Assembly: GCF_001494595.1 (NCBI RefSeq)
Contig: NZ_LN929908.1
Coordinates: forward strand, 620,001 to 684,000
DNA length: 64,000 nt
Source: Mycobacterium sp. M26
Lineage (GTDB): Bacteria; Actinomycetota; Actinomycetes; Mycobacteriales; Mycobacteriaceae
Direction of reading: 5' to 3'
The notes under the pieces are model-generated. The model searched no databases. It was not told where the DNA came from and worked only from the letters and a program-made list of their open reading frames with translations. Positions 1-9,225 of the stretch are shown in pieces. The translations under genes and the position numbers were made by a program. Within the stretch, counting starts at the first letter, position 1, and every line of letters starts with the position of its first letter.

Positions 1-2411
1 TGATCTTCGGTGCCGCGCGGCACACCCGGCCCCTCGTCGACCACGTTGATCAGAATACGGTCGCCGACCCGCCCGGCATTGACCCGCACGATGCTCTCGG
101 GTGCGTAGCGCAGCGAGTTGTCGATCAGGTTGGCCAGCACCCGTTCCAGCAGACCCGCATCGGCCATCGCCACCGCATCACCGACGTCGACCTTGATCCG
201 GTCCAGTCCGCTGCGGCCGAACCCGGTGGCGCCGCGCCCGATCGACAGCAGGGCGCGCTGCACCACCTCCTCGAGGTACACCCTTTTGAGCTCCGGACGA
301 ACGACCCCGGTGGCCAGCCGCGAAGAGTCCAGCAGGTTATCCACCAGGGCGGTCAACTGATCCACCGACTCCTCAATGGTGGCCAGCAGTTCGGCGGTGT
401 CCTCGGCGGAGAAGTCGATGTCCTCGCTGCGCAGGCTGGACACCGCGGCCTTGGCGCCCGCCAGGGGGGTGCGCAGGTCGTGGCTGACCGCCGAGAGCAG
501 GGAGCGACGCAATTCGTCGGCTTTCTCGATGGCCTCAGCCTTGCCGGCCTCTTCGGTCAGCTCACGCTGGCGCACCAGCCCGGCGGCCTGTTTGGCCACC
601 GAGGTCAGCACCCGCCGGTCGCGAGCGGGCAGCTGGCGCCCGGCCATCAGCATCCAGAATTCGTCGTCACCCACCTCGATCGCGGTGTCGGCGGAATCCA
701 CCGTCACACAGGGATTCTCGCCGACGCAGGCGACGATCTGCTCGTCGTCGCCGAGCACCCGCAGCACGCTGACGGCGCGCTGGGAGTAGGTCTCGCGCAC
801 CCGCTCCAGCAGGGTGTCCAGATCCGCACCGCGCAGCACCGACCCGGAGAACAGCGTCAGCAACTCGGCCTCGCGGGAGGCCTGCCTGGCCTCCCGCTGG
901 CGGCTGGCCGCACTGTCCACCAGGGCGGCCACCGCGACGGCCACGGCCAGCATGACGAATTGGGTGATGGCGGCGTCGGGTTCGGCGATGGTGAACGTGT
1001 AGCGCGGTGCGGTGAGGAAGTAGTTGAGCAGCAGACCGGACAGCACGGCCGATACGACGGCGGGCACCACGCCACCGAGCAGGGCCACCAGCAGGATGCC
1101 GACGAAGAACAGTGCGCTCTCACCGGCGGTGTTGAGGTAGCGGTCCAGGAACGCGACGTTGATGGCGCAGACCAGCGAGGGCACCACCACCGCGGCCACC
1201 CAGGACAGGGCCCGGCGTTCGCGCGGGGTCGCGGCGCGCACCGAGAACCCGCGCCTGGCCTCCTCATGGGTGACCATGTGGACGTCGATCTTGCCGGACT
1301 CCTGCACGATCGCCGCGCCGATACCCTCATCGAAGATGCGCGCCCACCGCGACCGGCGTGAGGTGCCGATCACCAGCTGGGTGGCGTTCATCTCGCGGGC
1401 GAAGTCCAGCAATGCCTTTGGCACGTCGTCGCCGACCACGGTGTGCACGGTGGCTCCCAGGCTGGCCGCCAGTTCACGCACCTTACCCATCTGCGGTGCA
1501 CTGACTCCCGACAACCCGTCGCCGCGCACCACGTGCACGATCATCAGTTCGGCGCTGGACTTCGAAGCGATCCGGGATGCCCGGCGCACCAGCGTCTCCG
1601 ACTCCGGCCCGCCGGTCACCGCAACCACCAACCGCTCGCGGGCCTCCCAGGTCGCGGTGATCTTGTTCTCCGCGCGGTACTTCGCCAGCGCCGCGTCGAC
1701 CTGGTCGGCCAGCCACAGCAGCGCCAGCTCCCGCAGCGCAGTCAGGTTGCCGCGGCGAAAGTAGTTCGACAGCGCGGCGTCGACCTTCTCAGGGGCGTAG
1801 ACGTTGCCGTGAGACAGCCTGCGGCGCAACGCCTCCGGGGTGATGTCCACCAGTTCGATCTGGGCGGCGCCGCGCACGATCTCGTCGGGCACCGTCTCCT
1901 GCTGCTCGATCCCGGTGATCTGGGCGACGACGTCGTTGAGGCTTTCCAGGTGCTGCACGTTGACCGTCGAGATCACCGAGATGCCGGCATCCAGCAGTTC
2001 CTCGACGTCCATCCAGCGTTTCGGGTTCTTGCTGCCGGGAGTGTTGGTGTGGGCCAGCTCGTCGACGAGCACCACCTGCGGGCGGCGGGCCAGTACCGCG
2101 GGCACGTCCAGCTCGGCGAACCGGCCACCCCGGTAATCGAGGTAGCGCGGCGGGATCACCTCGATACCGTCGAGCAGTTCGGCGGTCTTCTTGCGGCCGT
2201 GCGTCTCGACCACTGCGGCCACCAGGTCGGTGCCGCGCTCCAGGCGCCGGTGGGCCTCGCCGAGCATCGCGAATGTCTTGCCCACGCCCGGTGCAGCGCC
2301 CAGGTAGATGCGCAGCTCGCCCCGCCGCGGCTTGTCACCGGGCGGGGCGGACTGCGCACCGCTGCTGGTTACCCGCGGCGGCTGGACGGTATCCACATGA
2401 TCATCATTCAC
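1..2411 (-). CDS. kdpD: Sensor histidine kinase KdpD (C-terminus cut by window edge)
   Basis: Membrane histidine kinase of the KdpDE system, which controls the Kdp potassium pump encoded just upstream. One open frame runs from a GTG at 2411, 6 nt after the kdpC stop, to the window edge (803 codons). Seen in order: Walker A GAAPGVGKT at residues 38-46 (N-terminal KdpD domain), a hydrophobic membrane region near 415-500, the phospho-acceptor motif SHDLRTPLAG with His at about 644, and the ATP-binding G1 box DEGPGVP at 792-798. The reading frame is the same at the start codon, H-box and G1 box, so no frameshift is visible. KdpD proteins are usually about 860 aa, so roughly 50 residues are missing; kdpE would lie beyond position 1 (inferred). 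Confidence 0.95.
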   Translation of the reverse strand, partial: MNDDHVDTVQPPRVTSSGAQSAPPGDKPRRGELRIYLGAAPGVGKTFAMLGEAHRRLERGTDLVAAVVETHGRKKTAELLDGIEVIPPRYLDYRGGRFAELDVPAVLARRPQVVLVDELAHTNTPGSKNPKRWMDVEELLDAGISVISTVNVQHLESLNDVVAQITGIEQQETVPDEIVRGAAQIELVDITPEALRRRLSHGNVYAPEKVDAALSNYFRRGNLTALRELALLWLADQVDAALAKYRAENKITATWEARERLVVAVTGGPESETLVRRASRIASKSSAELMIVHVVRGDGLSGVSAPQMGKVRELAASLGATVHTVVGDDVPKALLDFAREMNATQLVIGTSRRSRWARIFDEGIGAAIVQESGKIDVHMVTHEEARRGFSVRAATPRERRALSWVAAVVVPSLVCAINVAFLDRYLNTAGESALFFVGILLVALLGGVVPAVVSAVLSGLLLNYFLTAPRYTFTIAEPDAAITQFVMLAVAVAVAALVDSAASRQREARQASREAELLTLFSGSVLRGADLDTLLERVRETYSQRAVSVLRVLGDDEQIVACVGENPCVTVDSADTAIEVGDDEFWMLMAGRQLPARDRRVLTSVAKQAAGLVRQRELTEEAGKAEAIEKADELRRSLLSAVSHDLRTPLAGAKAAVSSLRSEDIDFSAEDTAELLATIEESVDQLTALVDNLLDSSRLATGVVRPELKRVYLEEVVQRALLSIGRGATGFGRSGLDRIKVDVGDAVAMADAGLLERVLANLIDNSLRYAPESIVRVNAGRVGDRILINVVDEGPGVPRGTED

Positions 2412-2417
2412 CGCGGG

Positions 2418-3281
2418 TCAGCTCTTGAGCGGGTACTTCTCGTCGAGTGCGATGTTGAGCTGCACCACGTTGACCCTCGGCTCGCCGAAGAAGCCCAGCG
2501 TGCGGCCCTCGGTGTACTGCGCGACAAGCGTGCGGACGGCTTCGGCGCTCACCCCACGGACCTTGGCGACCCGGTTGACCTGCAGCTGCGCGTAGGCGGG
2601 GGAGATGTTCGGGTCCAGGCCGCTGCCGCTGGCCGTGACGGCGTCGGCGGGCACCGCGGGATCGGCGGGTGCTGCGCCGCGGATCGGCACGATCTGGCCG
2701 GCCGCGTAGTCCTCGCCGGCCTTGGCGCACTGCACCCGCACCCCTTCGTAGGTGTCCAGGAACGGACGCGCGGTGGTGTCGCAGGGTTCGTTGACGCTGA
2801 TGACCTCGGTGGGGTGCACGACGGCGCCGCGCGCGTCACGCGGGCCGATCACCGACAGCACCGCACCCACCCCGTCGCCGGTGCAGAACGGGCGGGCGCC
2901 GTCGACGCCCTCGAGTTCACCGATGGCCTTGCTGCGCGTGCACACCTGGGTGAGCAGGCTGGGCTTGTCGGGTTGATCGACGATGCTCTCCGGGCCGAGG
3001 TTGGAGGCCCCGGTGGTCAGCGGGTCGTAGCCCGCGGCCGACGGGCGGCTCTGGAAGTACTGCGGTAGCGGGTTGCCGTTGGCGTCGGTGAAGGACTGGC
3101 CGATCAGGCTGGAGGCGACGGGTTTTCCGTTGACCTCCACGATTGAGCCGTCGGCCTTGTGCTGCAGGCCGGGGATCTGGGCCACCAGCCAGATGAACAG
3201 CGGGTAGCCGATGCCGAGAATGACGGTGAGCACGAGCAGCGCCCGCAGCGCGGCCCAGTGTTGGCGGATCAGGGAATTCAT
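2418..3281 (-). CDS. kdpC: Potassium-transporting ATPase subunit KdpC
   Basis: Accessory subunit of the KdpFABC potassium pump, anchored in the membrane with an extracytoplasmic domain. The 287-aa protein has one N-terminal hydrophobic segment (about residues 12-34) and the family motifs QYFQSRPSAAGYDP near 75-90 and GSGLDPNISPAYAQLQ near 225. It is about 95 residues longer than the E. coli protein; the extra length is an insertion at roughly residues 110-205 carrying three Cys, a pattern I associate with actinobacterial KdpC. It starts 1 nt after the kdpB stop, so it is translated as part of the operon. Confidence 0.97.
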   Translation of the reverse strand: MNSLIRQHWAALRALLVLTVILGIGYPLFIWLVAQIPGLQHKADGSIVEVNGKPVASSLIGQSFTDANGNPLPQYFQSRPSAAGYDPLTTGASNLGPESIVDQPDKPSLLTQVCTRSKAIGELEGVDGARPFCTGDGVGAVLSVIGPRDARGAVVHPTEVISVNEPCDTTARPFLDTYEGVRVQCAKAGEDYAAGQIVPIRGAAPADPAVPADAVTASGSGLDPNISPAYAQLQVNRVAKVRGVSAEAVRTLVAQYTEGRTLGFFGEPRVNVVQLNIALDEKYPLKS

Positions 3282-3282
3282 G

Positions 3283-5442
3283 TCACATTCCTGGGAAGAA
3301 CTGGATGACGAGGTCGATGAGCTTGATCCCGATGAACGGGGCGATGATTCCGCCGAGACCGTAGATGTAGAGGTTGCGGCTCAACAGCTTTGACGCACTG
3401 CTGGGCGTGTAGCGGACGCCGCGCAGCGACAGCGGGATCAGCGCGATGATGATGATCGCGTTGAAGATCACCGCCGACAGGATGGCCGACTGCGGGCTGT
3501 GCAACCGCATGATGTTCAGCAGGTCCAGGCCGGGGAACAGCGCCACGAACATCGCCGGGATGATCGCGAAGTACTTGGCGATGTCGTTGGCGATCGAGAA
3601 CGTGGTCAGCGCACCGCGGGTGATCAGCAACTGCTTGCCGATCTCCACGATCTCGATGAGCTTGGTCGGATCGGAGTCCAGATCCACCATGTTGCCGGCC
3701 TCTTTGGCCGCCGAGGTGCCGGTGTTCATCGCGACACCGACGTCGGCCTGGGCCAGTGCCGGTGCGTCATTGGTGCCGTCGCCGGTCATCGCGACCAGCT
3801 TGCCGCCGGCCTGCTCCTTCTTGATCAGGGCCAGCTTGTCCTCGGGGGTGGCCTCGGCCAGGAAGTCGTCGACACCGGCTTCGTCGGCAATGGCCTTGGC
3901 GGTCAACGGGTTGTCACCGGTGATCATCACCGTGCGGATGCCCATCTTGCGCATCTCGTCGAAGCGTTCCCGCATGCCCTGCTTGACAACGTCCTTGAGG
4001 TGGATGACGCCGAGCACTTCAGCTCGTCCGTCGAGTTTCTGGCCTACCACCAACGGTGTGCCGCCGCCGGCGGAGATGCCGTCGACCAGGGTGCCCAGGT
4101 CGGTGGGCACCGTGCCGCCCTGATCGCGTACCCACTGCGCCACCGAACTGGCTGCGCCCTTGCGTAATTGGTGGCCGTTCTCCAGGTCGACGCCCGACAT
4201 GCGGGTGGTGGCGGAGAACTCGACCCACTCGGCGTTGACCAGTTCGCCCGGGGTGCGAGCCCGCAGGCCGAAGTTCTCCTTGGCGAACACCACGATCGAG
4301 CGTCCCTCGGGCGTTTCGTCGGACAGGCTGGACAGCTGCGCGGCGTCGGCGAGCTGTTCGGGGCTGACCGAGGGCAGCGGCACGAAGTCCGAGGCCTGCC
4401 GGTTACCCAGCGTGATGGTGCCGGTCTTGTCCAGCAGCAGGGTGTTGACGTCACCGGCGGCCTCCACGGCGCGCCCGGACATGGCCAGCACGTTGCGCTG
4501 CACCAGCCGGTCCATACCGGCGATCCCGATGGCCGACAGCAGCGCGCCGATCGTCGTGGGGATCAGGCAGACCAGCAGCGAGACCATGACGATGCCGGTG
4601 ACACCGTCACCGGTGAGCGCCAGTGAGTCGGGTACCCCGGGGTTGTTGGCCTTGGAGTAGATCGCCAGTGGCTGCAGGGTCACGACGGCGAAGATGAAGA
4701 TGATCGTCAGCGCGGCCAGCAGGATGTTCAGCGCGATCTCGTTGGGCGTCTTCTGCCGGTTAGCGCCCTCGACCAGAGAGATCATCCGGTCGATGAAGCT
4801 TTCGCCGGGCTTCTGGGTGATCTGCACGACGATGCGGTCCGAGAGCACCGTGGTGCCGCCGGTGACCGCCGAACGGTCGCCTCCGGACTCCCGGATCACC
4901 GGTGCGGATTCGCCGGTGATGGCCGACTCGTCCACCGAGGCGATACCTTCCACCACGTCACCGTCGCCGGGGATCACCTGTCCGGCTTCGACGACGACGA
5001 CGTCGCCCTGTTGCAGCAGGGGCGCGGCGATCTCCTCCTCGGTGCCCGGCCTGCCCGGCGACCAGCCGGTGAGGCGGCGGGCCATGGTGTCGGCCTTGGT
5101 CTTTCGCAGCGATTCGGCTTGTGCCTTGCCCCGGCCTTCGGCGACGGCCTCGGCGAGGTTGGCGAACACGACCGTGAGCCACAGCCAGAACACGATCAGC
5201 CAGGCGAACCAGCTCGGCGTCAGGAACGCCAGGATGGTGCTCCACACCGCGCCGATCTCCACGATGAACATCACCGGGTTGCGCCACAGTGTGCGCGGGT
5301 CCAGCTTGCGCAGCGCGTCGGGCATCGAGGCCAGGAGCAGCTTCGGGTCGAGCAGGCCTGTCGCCTTCTTCTTCTCGCCCGTCGTCACTGCAGCGTGACG
5401 TTCGGCGACCAGTGTTGCGCCAGGTTGACGTTCGGCGGTCAT
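3283..5442 (-). CDS. kdpB: Potassium-transporting P-type ATPase catalytic subunit KdpB
   Basis: Catalytic P-type ATPase subunit of the Kdp high-affinity potassium uptake complex. The 719-aa protein shows the actuator motif TGES (176-179), the phosphorylation motif DKTGT with Asp338, and the hinge motif [20 protein letters not shown] toward the C-terminus, with hydrophobic segments near 55-95, 235-260 and 275-300 and a C-terminal cluster. The length is slightly above the usual 680, from an N-terminal extension of about 30 residues. Its ATG overlaps the kdpA stop by 4 nt (ATGA), indicating translational coupling. Confidence 0.98.
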   Translation of the reverse strand: MTAERQPGATLVAERHAAVTTGEKKKATGLLDPKLLLASMPDALRKLDPRTLWRNPVMFIVEIGAVWSTILAFLTPSWFAWLIVFWLWLTVVFANLAEAVAEGRGKAQAESLRKTKADTMARRLTGWSPGRPGTEEEIAAPLLQQGDVVVVEAGQVIPGDGDVVEGIASVDESAITGESAPVIRESGGDRSAVTGGTTVLSDRIVVQITQKPGESFIDRMISLVEGANRQKTPNEIALNILLAALTIIFIFAVVTLQPLAIYSKANNPGVPDSLALTGDGVTGIVMVSLLVCLIPTTIGALLSAIGIAGMDRLVQRNVLAMSGRAVEAAGDVNTLLLDKTGTITLGNRQASDFVPLPSVSPEQLADAAQLSSLSDETPEGRSIVVFAKENFGLRARTPGELVNAEWVEFSATTRMSGVDLENGHQLRKGAASSVAQWVRDQGGTVPTDLGTLVDGISAGGGTPLVVGQKLDGRAEVLGVIHLKDVVKQGMRERFDEMRKMGIRTVMITGDNPLTAKAIADEAGVDDFLAEATPEDKLALIKKEQAGGKLVAMTGDGTNDAPALAQADVGVAMNTGTSAAKEAGNMVDLDSDPTKLIEIVEIGKQLLITRGALTTFSIANDIAKYFAIIPAMFVALFPGLDLLNIMRLHSPQSAILSAVIFNAIIIIALIPLSLRGVRYTPSSASKLLSRNLYIYGLGGIIAPFIGIKLIDLVIQFFPGM

Positions 5443-7112
5443 GGGTGGATTCCTTCAGCGAGGGGCCCGAGTGCGAGCGCGGGCAGGAACGTCAGGGCCA
5501 CCAGGATGAGTGTCACCCCGGTGACCATCCCGACGAACTGGGGACGGTGGGTGGGCAGTGTGCCGATCGATTCCGGTGTATGCCCTTGGCGGGCAAGCGA
5601 ACCGGCCAGCGCCAGCACCAGGATGATGGGCAGGAACCGGCCGAAGACCATCGCCAGGCCCAGTGCGGTGTTGTACCAGACGGTGTTGACGCTGATCCCG
5701 GCGAAGGCCGAGCCGTTGTTGTTGGCTGCCGAGGTGAAGGCGTAGAGCACCTCGGACAGGCCGTGCGGGCCGGTGTTCAGCATGCCGGCGCGCTGGCCGG
5801 GCATCGCCATCGCCACCGCGGTGCCGGTCAGCACCAGCAGCGGGGTCACCAGGAAATAGCTTGCAGCAAGCTTGATTTCACGCGGAGTGATCTTCTTGCC
5901 CAGGTATTCCGGGGTGCGTCCGACCATCAGGCCGGCCACGAACACCGTGATCACCGCGAGGATCAGCATGCCGTACAGGCCTGACCCGGTGCCGCCGGGA
6001 GCCACCTCGCCGAGTTGCATGTTGAACAGCGTCATCATGCCGCCGAGGCTGGTGTAGGAGTCGTGGAACGAGTTCACCGCGCCGGTGGACGTCAACGTGG
6101 TCGCATCGGCGAAGATCGCGGAATCGGCGACGCCGAATCGTTGTTCGACACCTTCCATCGCCGCGCCGATCGCCGTCGGCACCGTGCCGTGATGCTGGGA
6201 CTGGAACTGCAGCATCAGCGACACGCTGATCACCGCGAGCACCCCCATCACGGCCACGATCGCGTACCCCTGCTTCACATTGCCGACCATCCGGCCGAAT
6301 GTGCGCGGCAGCGAGAAGCTGATCACCAGCAGCAGGAAGATCTCCACCCAGTTGGTCCAGGTGGTCGGGTTCTCGAACGGGTGCGCGGAGTTGGCGTTGT
6401 AGAAGCCGCCGCCGTTGGTGCCCAGTTCCTTGATGGCCTCCTGGCTGGCGACCGGCCCGCCGGTGATGGTCTGCTGCGCACCGGCCAGGGTGTTGACCAC
6501 CTGGTCGTGCAGGTGGAAGTTCTGGATGACGCCGCCAGCGAGCAGAATGATCGCTGCCACAACGGAAATCGGCAGCAGGATGCGCAGACTGCCGCGCACC
6601 AGATCCACCCAGAAGTTGCCGAGCTCGCCGGCGTTGCGCCGGGCGAAGCCGCGCACCAGGGCCACGGCCACCGCCATGCCCACCGCCGCGGAGACGAAGT
6701 TCTGGACCGCCAGCCCGGCCATCTGCACCAGGTGGCCCTGGGTGGACTCACCGGAGTAGGCCTGCCAGTTGGTGTTGGTGACGAAGCTGACCGCGGTGTT
6801 CCACGCCAGTGCCGGGGTCATCGGGGTGGCCGGGTCGTTCAGGTGCAGCGGCAGCTTGCCCTGAACCAGCTGAAAGACGAACAGCGCCAGGATGCTCACC
6901 GCCGAGAAGGCCAGCACGCTGCGGGCGTAGGCGCCCCAGGTCTGCTCCGAGCGCGGGTCGGCGCCGATGGCCCGGTACACCGCACGCTCTACCCGGGAGT
7001 CCTTCTCCGAGGTGTAGACGCGGTACATGTAATCGCCCAGCGGTACGTGCACCGCCGCCAGTGCGGCGATCAGGGTGACGAGAAAGACGATCCCCGCCGA
7101 TGTTGTAGTCAC
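5439..7112 (-). CDS. kdpA: Potassium-transporting ATPase potassium-binding subunit KdpA
   Basis: Potassium-selective channel-like subunit of KdpFABC. The 557-aa polytopic protein carries selectivity-filter-like stretches such as [17 protein letters not shown] near 110 and [21 protein letters not shown] near 230-250, typical of KdpA. The start is GTG at 7112, immediately after the kdpF stop with no intervening base, so kdpF and kdpA are tightly coupled. It overlaps kdpB by 4 nt at the other end. Confidence 0.98.
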   Translation of the reverse strand: MTTTSAGIVFLVTLIAALAAVHVPLGDYMYRVYTSEKDSRVERAVYRAIGADPRSEQTWGAYARSVLAFSAVSILALFVFQLVQGKLPLHLNDPATPMTPALAWNTAVSFVTNTNWQAYSGESTQGHLVQMAGLAVQNFVSAAVGMAVAVALVRGFARRNAGELGNFWVDLVRGSLRILLPISVVAAIILLAGGVIQNFHLHDQVVNTLAGAQQTITGGPVASQEAIKELGTNGGGFYNANSAHPFENPTTWTNWVEIFLLLVISFSLPRTFGRMVGNVKQGYAIVAVMGVLAVISVSLMLQFQSQHHGTVPTAIGAAMEGVEQRFGVADSAIFADATTLTSTGAVNSFHDSYTSLGGMMTLFNMQLGEVAPGGTGSGLYGMLILAVITVFVAGLMVGRTPEYLGKKITPREIKLAASYFLVTPLLVLTGTAVAMAMPGQRAGMLNTGPHGLSEVLYAFTSAANNNGSAFAGISVNTVWYNTALGLAMVFGRFLPIILVLALAGSLARQGHTPESIGTLPTHRPQFVGMVTGVTLILVALTFLPALALGPLAEGIHP

Positions 7113-7202
7113 CTAGAACCTCTCCGGAAAGAGCAGCGCGGCGGCGACGAACAGCGCCAGCAGCACCGCGAGAACCAGGCCGACGGCGTTCTCGTAGTTC
7201 AC
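7113..7202 (-). CDS. kdpF: Small Kdp complex subunit KdpF
   Basis: A 29-aa single-helix membrane peptide beginning MNYENAVGLVLAVLLALF and ending PERF. KdpF stabilises the KdpABC complex in the membrane. The start is GTG at 7202, overlapping the TGA stop of the preceding micro-ORF (GTGA), and the TAG stop abuts the kdpA GTG. Size, position directly before kdpA and the hydrophobic profile fit KdpF; only the short length keeps the call below certainty. Confidence 0.9.
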   Translation of the reverse strand: MNYENAVGLVLAVLLALFVAAALLFPERF

Positions 7203-7282
7203 AGCCGCTCGACCAACCTCTGCACCAGGCCGAGCACGGCGAAGACCGCCAGCGTCAGCACCAGGTAAATGACGACTCCCAT
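7199..7282 (-). CDS. 27-aa membrane micropeptide leading the kdp operon
   Basis: First ORF of the kdp transcript: ATG at 7282 preceded by a GGAGAGAC ribosome site, encoding MGVVIYLVLTLAVFAVLG plus a basic amphipathic end (LVQRLVERL). The stop overlaps the kdpF start by 4 nt. The peptide has one membrane helix, like KdpF, but a different sequence. Overlap, ribosome site and hydrophobicity support translation; function is unknown. It could be a second small Kdp subunit or a translational leader. Confidence 0.7.
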   Translation of the reverse strand: MGVVIYLVLTLAVFAVLGLVQRLVERL

Positions 7283-7334
7283 GTCTCTCCGTTCTCCAGG
7301 GAACGGAAGTGACGCTAGGAGGCCCGGTCGGGGG

Positions 7335-7385
7335 TGACGGCTCGCCTTGACGCTTTCTTTACGGCCGGGTGGCGGCGTCTTGACG
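7335..7385 (-). promoter_or_regulatory. Repeated TGACG elements upstream of the kdp operon
   Basis: Three copies of TGACG (7335, 7348, 7381), two of them within CGTCTTGACGG and GCCTTGACGC contexts, lie 50-100 nt upstream of the first kdp ORF, in the only non-coding stretch before the operon. Position makes them candidate KdpE or promoter elements; no published mycobacterial KdpE consensus was available to test this, so the assignment is inference. Confidence 0.3.
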
Positions 7386-7397
7386 GATTCCGAATGC

Positions 7398-8447
7398 CTA
7401 GCGGTCGACCTGCCACTGGCGGGTATCGACGGCGGCGACCGACGGGTCGAGCCGGTGGATGCGTCGCACGCCGTGGCGCACCTCGTCGGTCATCCAGCCG
7501 GGGCGCTTGGGGCCGGGGACGCTACTGGCGTGCCGGCGCTTGGCGAGCTTGCGGATCTCCCTGGCATAGAGACGGTCCTGCAGGATCGTCCACAGCACCC
7601 GGAAGCCGTCCTTGAACGTGTTGAGGTTGGTGCTGCCGTGGTAGCGGTCGTGTTCGAAGCTGGGCACCTCGGTGATCGCGGCGCCGGACAGCGCGAACCG
7701 GCCGATGATCAGGGCTTCGATCTCGAAGCCGTCCCCGCGCAGCATCTCGGGCGCCTCGGCCTCGGTGTCGGGGAGGTCGAGCATGTAGAGCTGGTCGGCC
7801 CAGAAGGCGTTGTAGCCGTAACAGAGGTCGGTGAACCGGGTCTTGGTGAGCACACTGGCCAGGATGTTGAGGCCCTTGTTGCCCAGCGAGCGGATCACCG
7901 TGATGTCCTCGCTGCCGCCGCCGCGGCAGAAGCGGCTGCCCTTGGCCAGGTCGGCCCCAGCGGTCAGGGCGTTGATGAAGCGCGGGATCTCGTGCGGGTC
8001 GGCCGAGCCGTCGATGTCGAACATGACGATCGCGTCGCCGGTGACCTGGGCGAAGCCGCACGCCAGGGCGTTGCCCTTGCCTTTGCGGGTCTGGTACACC
8101 ACCTTGGCGGTCGGCAGCGCGTCGCGGGCGGCCTGGGCCGATGCGTGGTCGTCCTCGCTGACGACGACGATCACCTCGTGGAAGTCCTTGAGGTAGGGCA
8201 GGATCTCGCGGATGTTGGGTGCCTCGTTCTTGGCGGGCACCACGACACTCACCCGCGGGTTAGCCGGGCGACGTTGACTCTTGGGGCGGCGGCGGTCGAT
8301 GATCGGCTGACCGTCGGCGCCGATCATGGGGTTTCCGTCGGCGTCGAGGACGTATCGGACCGGTGTCCCGCCATTGACATGGTCGCGGGCAGCGCCGATA
8401 TCGGTCACCTCGATACTCCTTCGCCACATTTCTTGGGCTTCCGTCAT
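7398..8447 (-). CDS. Family 2 glycosyltransferase (DPM1/polyprenyl-phosphate type)
   Basis: Cytoplasmic GT-A glycosyltransferase of 349 aa. The Rossmann-like start VSVVVPAKNEAPNIRE lies at about 66-80 and the metal-binding DxD motif at 144-146 (DID). No C-terminal membrane helices are evident, so it looks like a soluble sugar transferase probably acting on a lipid-linked acceptor. The N-terminal 60 residues before the domain are unusual and charged. It lies alone on the minus strand between the kdp operon and the CitAB-like system, so context gives no substrate. Confidence 0.8.
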   Translation of the reverse strand: MTEAQEMWRRSIEVTDIGAARDHVNGGTPVRYVLDADGNPMIGADGQPIIDRRRPKSQRRPANPRVSVVVPAKNEAPNIREILPYLKDFHEVIVVVSEDDHASAQAARDALPTAKVVYQTRKGKGNALACGFAQVTGDAIVMFDIDGSADPHEIPRFINALTAGADLAKGSRFCRGGGSEDITVIRSLGNKGLNILASVLTKTRFTDLCYGYNAFWADQLYMLDLPDTEAEAPEMLRGDGFEIEALIIGRFALSGAAITEVPSFEHDRYHGSTNLNTFKDGFRVLWTILQDRLYAREIRKLAKRRHASSVPGPKRPGWMTDEVRHGVRRIHRLDPSVAAVDTRQWQVDR

Positions 8448-8538
8448 ACAGCATCAATGGTATTCGACGGCTTGGTCAGAAAAATTAGCAAAAAGTAATG
8501 CAATTGGTTGTTTCGTCAAGCAGCTGAATTTGCCACGT

Positions 8539-9225
8539 TCAGCGCCACCGATAGCGGGTGCTGGGCCGGCCCGTCTTGCCGTACTCGGTCTGCCGCGTGA
8601 CGGTGCCTTCGTCGGCCAATCGTTCCAGGTAGCGCCATGCGGTGACGCGGGAAACCCCGACCTGTTTGGCGACGTCGTCGGCGGTGACGCCGTCGGTTCC
8701 GTCGCGAACGGCGCGGGCGATTTCGTCATTGGTTGCTGGCGCGACACCTTTCGGTGCGACGGATTTGTCGGCGCTGCGCAATTCGGCCAGCGCGCGGTCC
8801 ACTTCGGCCTGACTGGCCGCTTCCGTTCCGGCCGGAAGGGCGCTGCGGTAACGGCTATAGCGTTCCAGCCGGTCCCGAAATGCTGCAAAAGTGAAAGGCT
8901 TCAGCAGATACGCCAATGCGCCATGTGAGACGGCCGCGCGGACCATTTCCAGGTCCCGCTCGGAGGTGATCGCGATGATATCGGGGGCTGGCCGCAGACC
9001 CGACAGCGCCGAGGCCAGGGCAATGCCGCTGGCGTCGGGCAGGCCGAGGTCGAGCAGCACCAGGTCGATCGGCGTTGGGGTGGCCGACGCCTCGGAGGCG
9101 ATCCGCATGGCATCGCGCGCGGTTGCTGCCACTCCGGCCAGCGAAAAGCCTTTCAGCCGCTCCAGGTAGGTGCGGTGGGCTTCGGCGATCAGCGGCTCGT
9201 CCTCCACGATCAGCACCGTGATCAT
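8539..9225 (-). CDS. CitB/DcuR-type response regulator
   Basis: DNA-binding response regulator of 228 aa. The receiver has the acidic pair E8/D9, phospho-acceptor Asp59 in LLDLGLPD, and the conserved Lys in YLLKPF. The C-terminus has a helix-turn-helix, GVTADDVAKQVGVSRVTAWRYLERL, of the CitB/DpiA class. It overlaps its kinase gene by 4 nt and is translated after it. Since the pair diverges from dctA, it most probably activates dicarboxylate uptake (inferred from context). Confidence 0.92.
   Translation of the reverse strand: MITVLIVEDEPLIAEAHRTYLERLKGFSLAGVAATARDAMRIASEASATPTPIDLVLLDLGLPDASGIALASALSGLRPAPDIIAITSERDLEMVRAAVSHGALAYLLKPFTFAAFRDRLERYSRYRSALPAGTEAASQAEVDRALAELRSADKSVAPKGVAPATNDEIARAVRDGTDGVTADDVAKQVGVSRVTAWRYLERLADEGTVTRQTEYGKTGRPSTRYRWR

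Noticed and set aside
1443..3068. 541-codon plus-strand open frame antisense to kdpD and kdpC
   Set aside because: It mirrors a conserved minus-strand gene in high-GC DNA, lacks a ribosome site and its product is low-complexity (His/Arg/Gly-rich).
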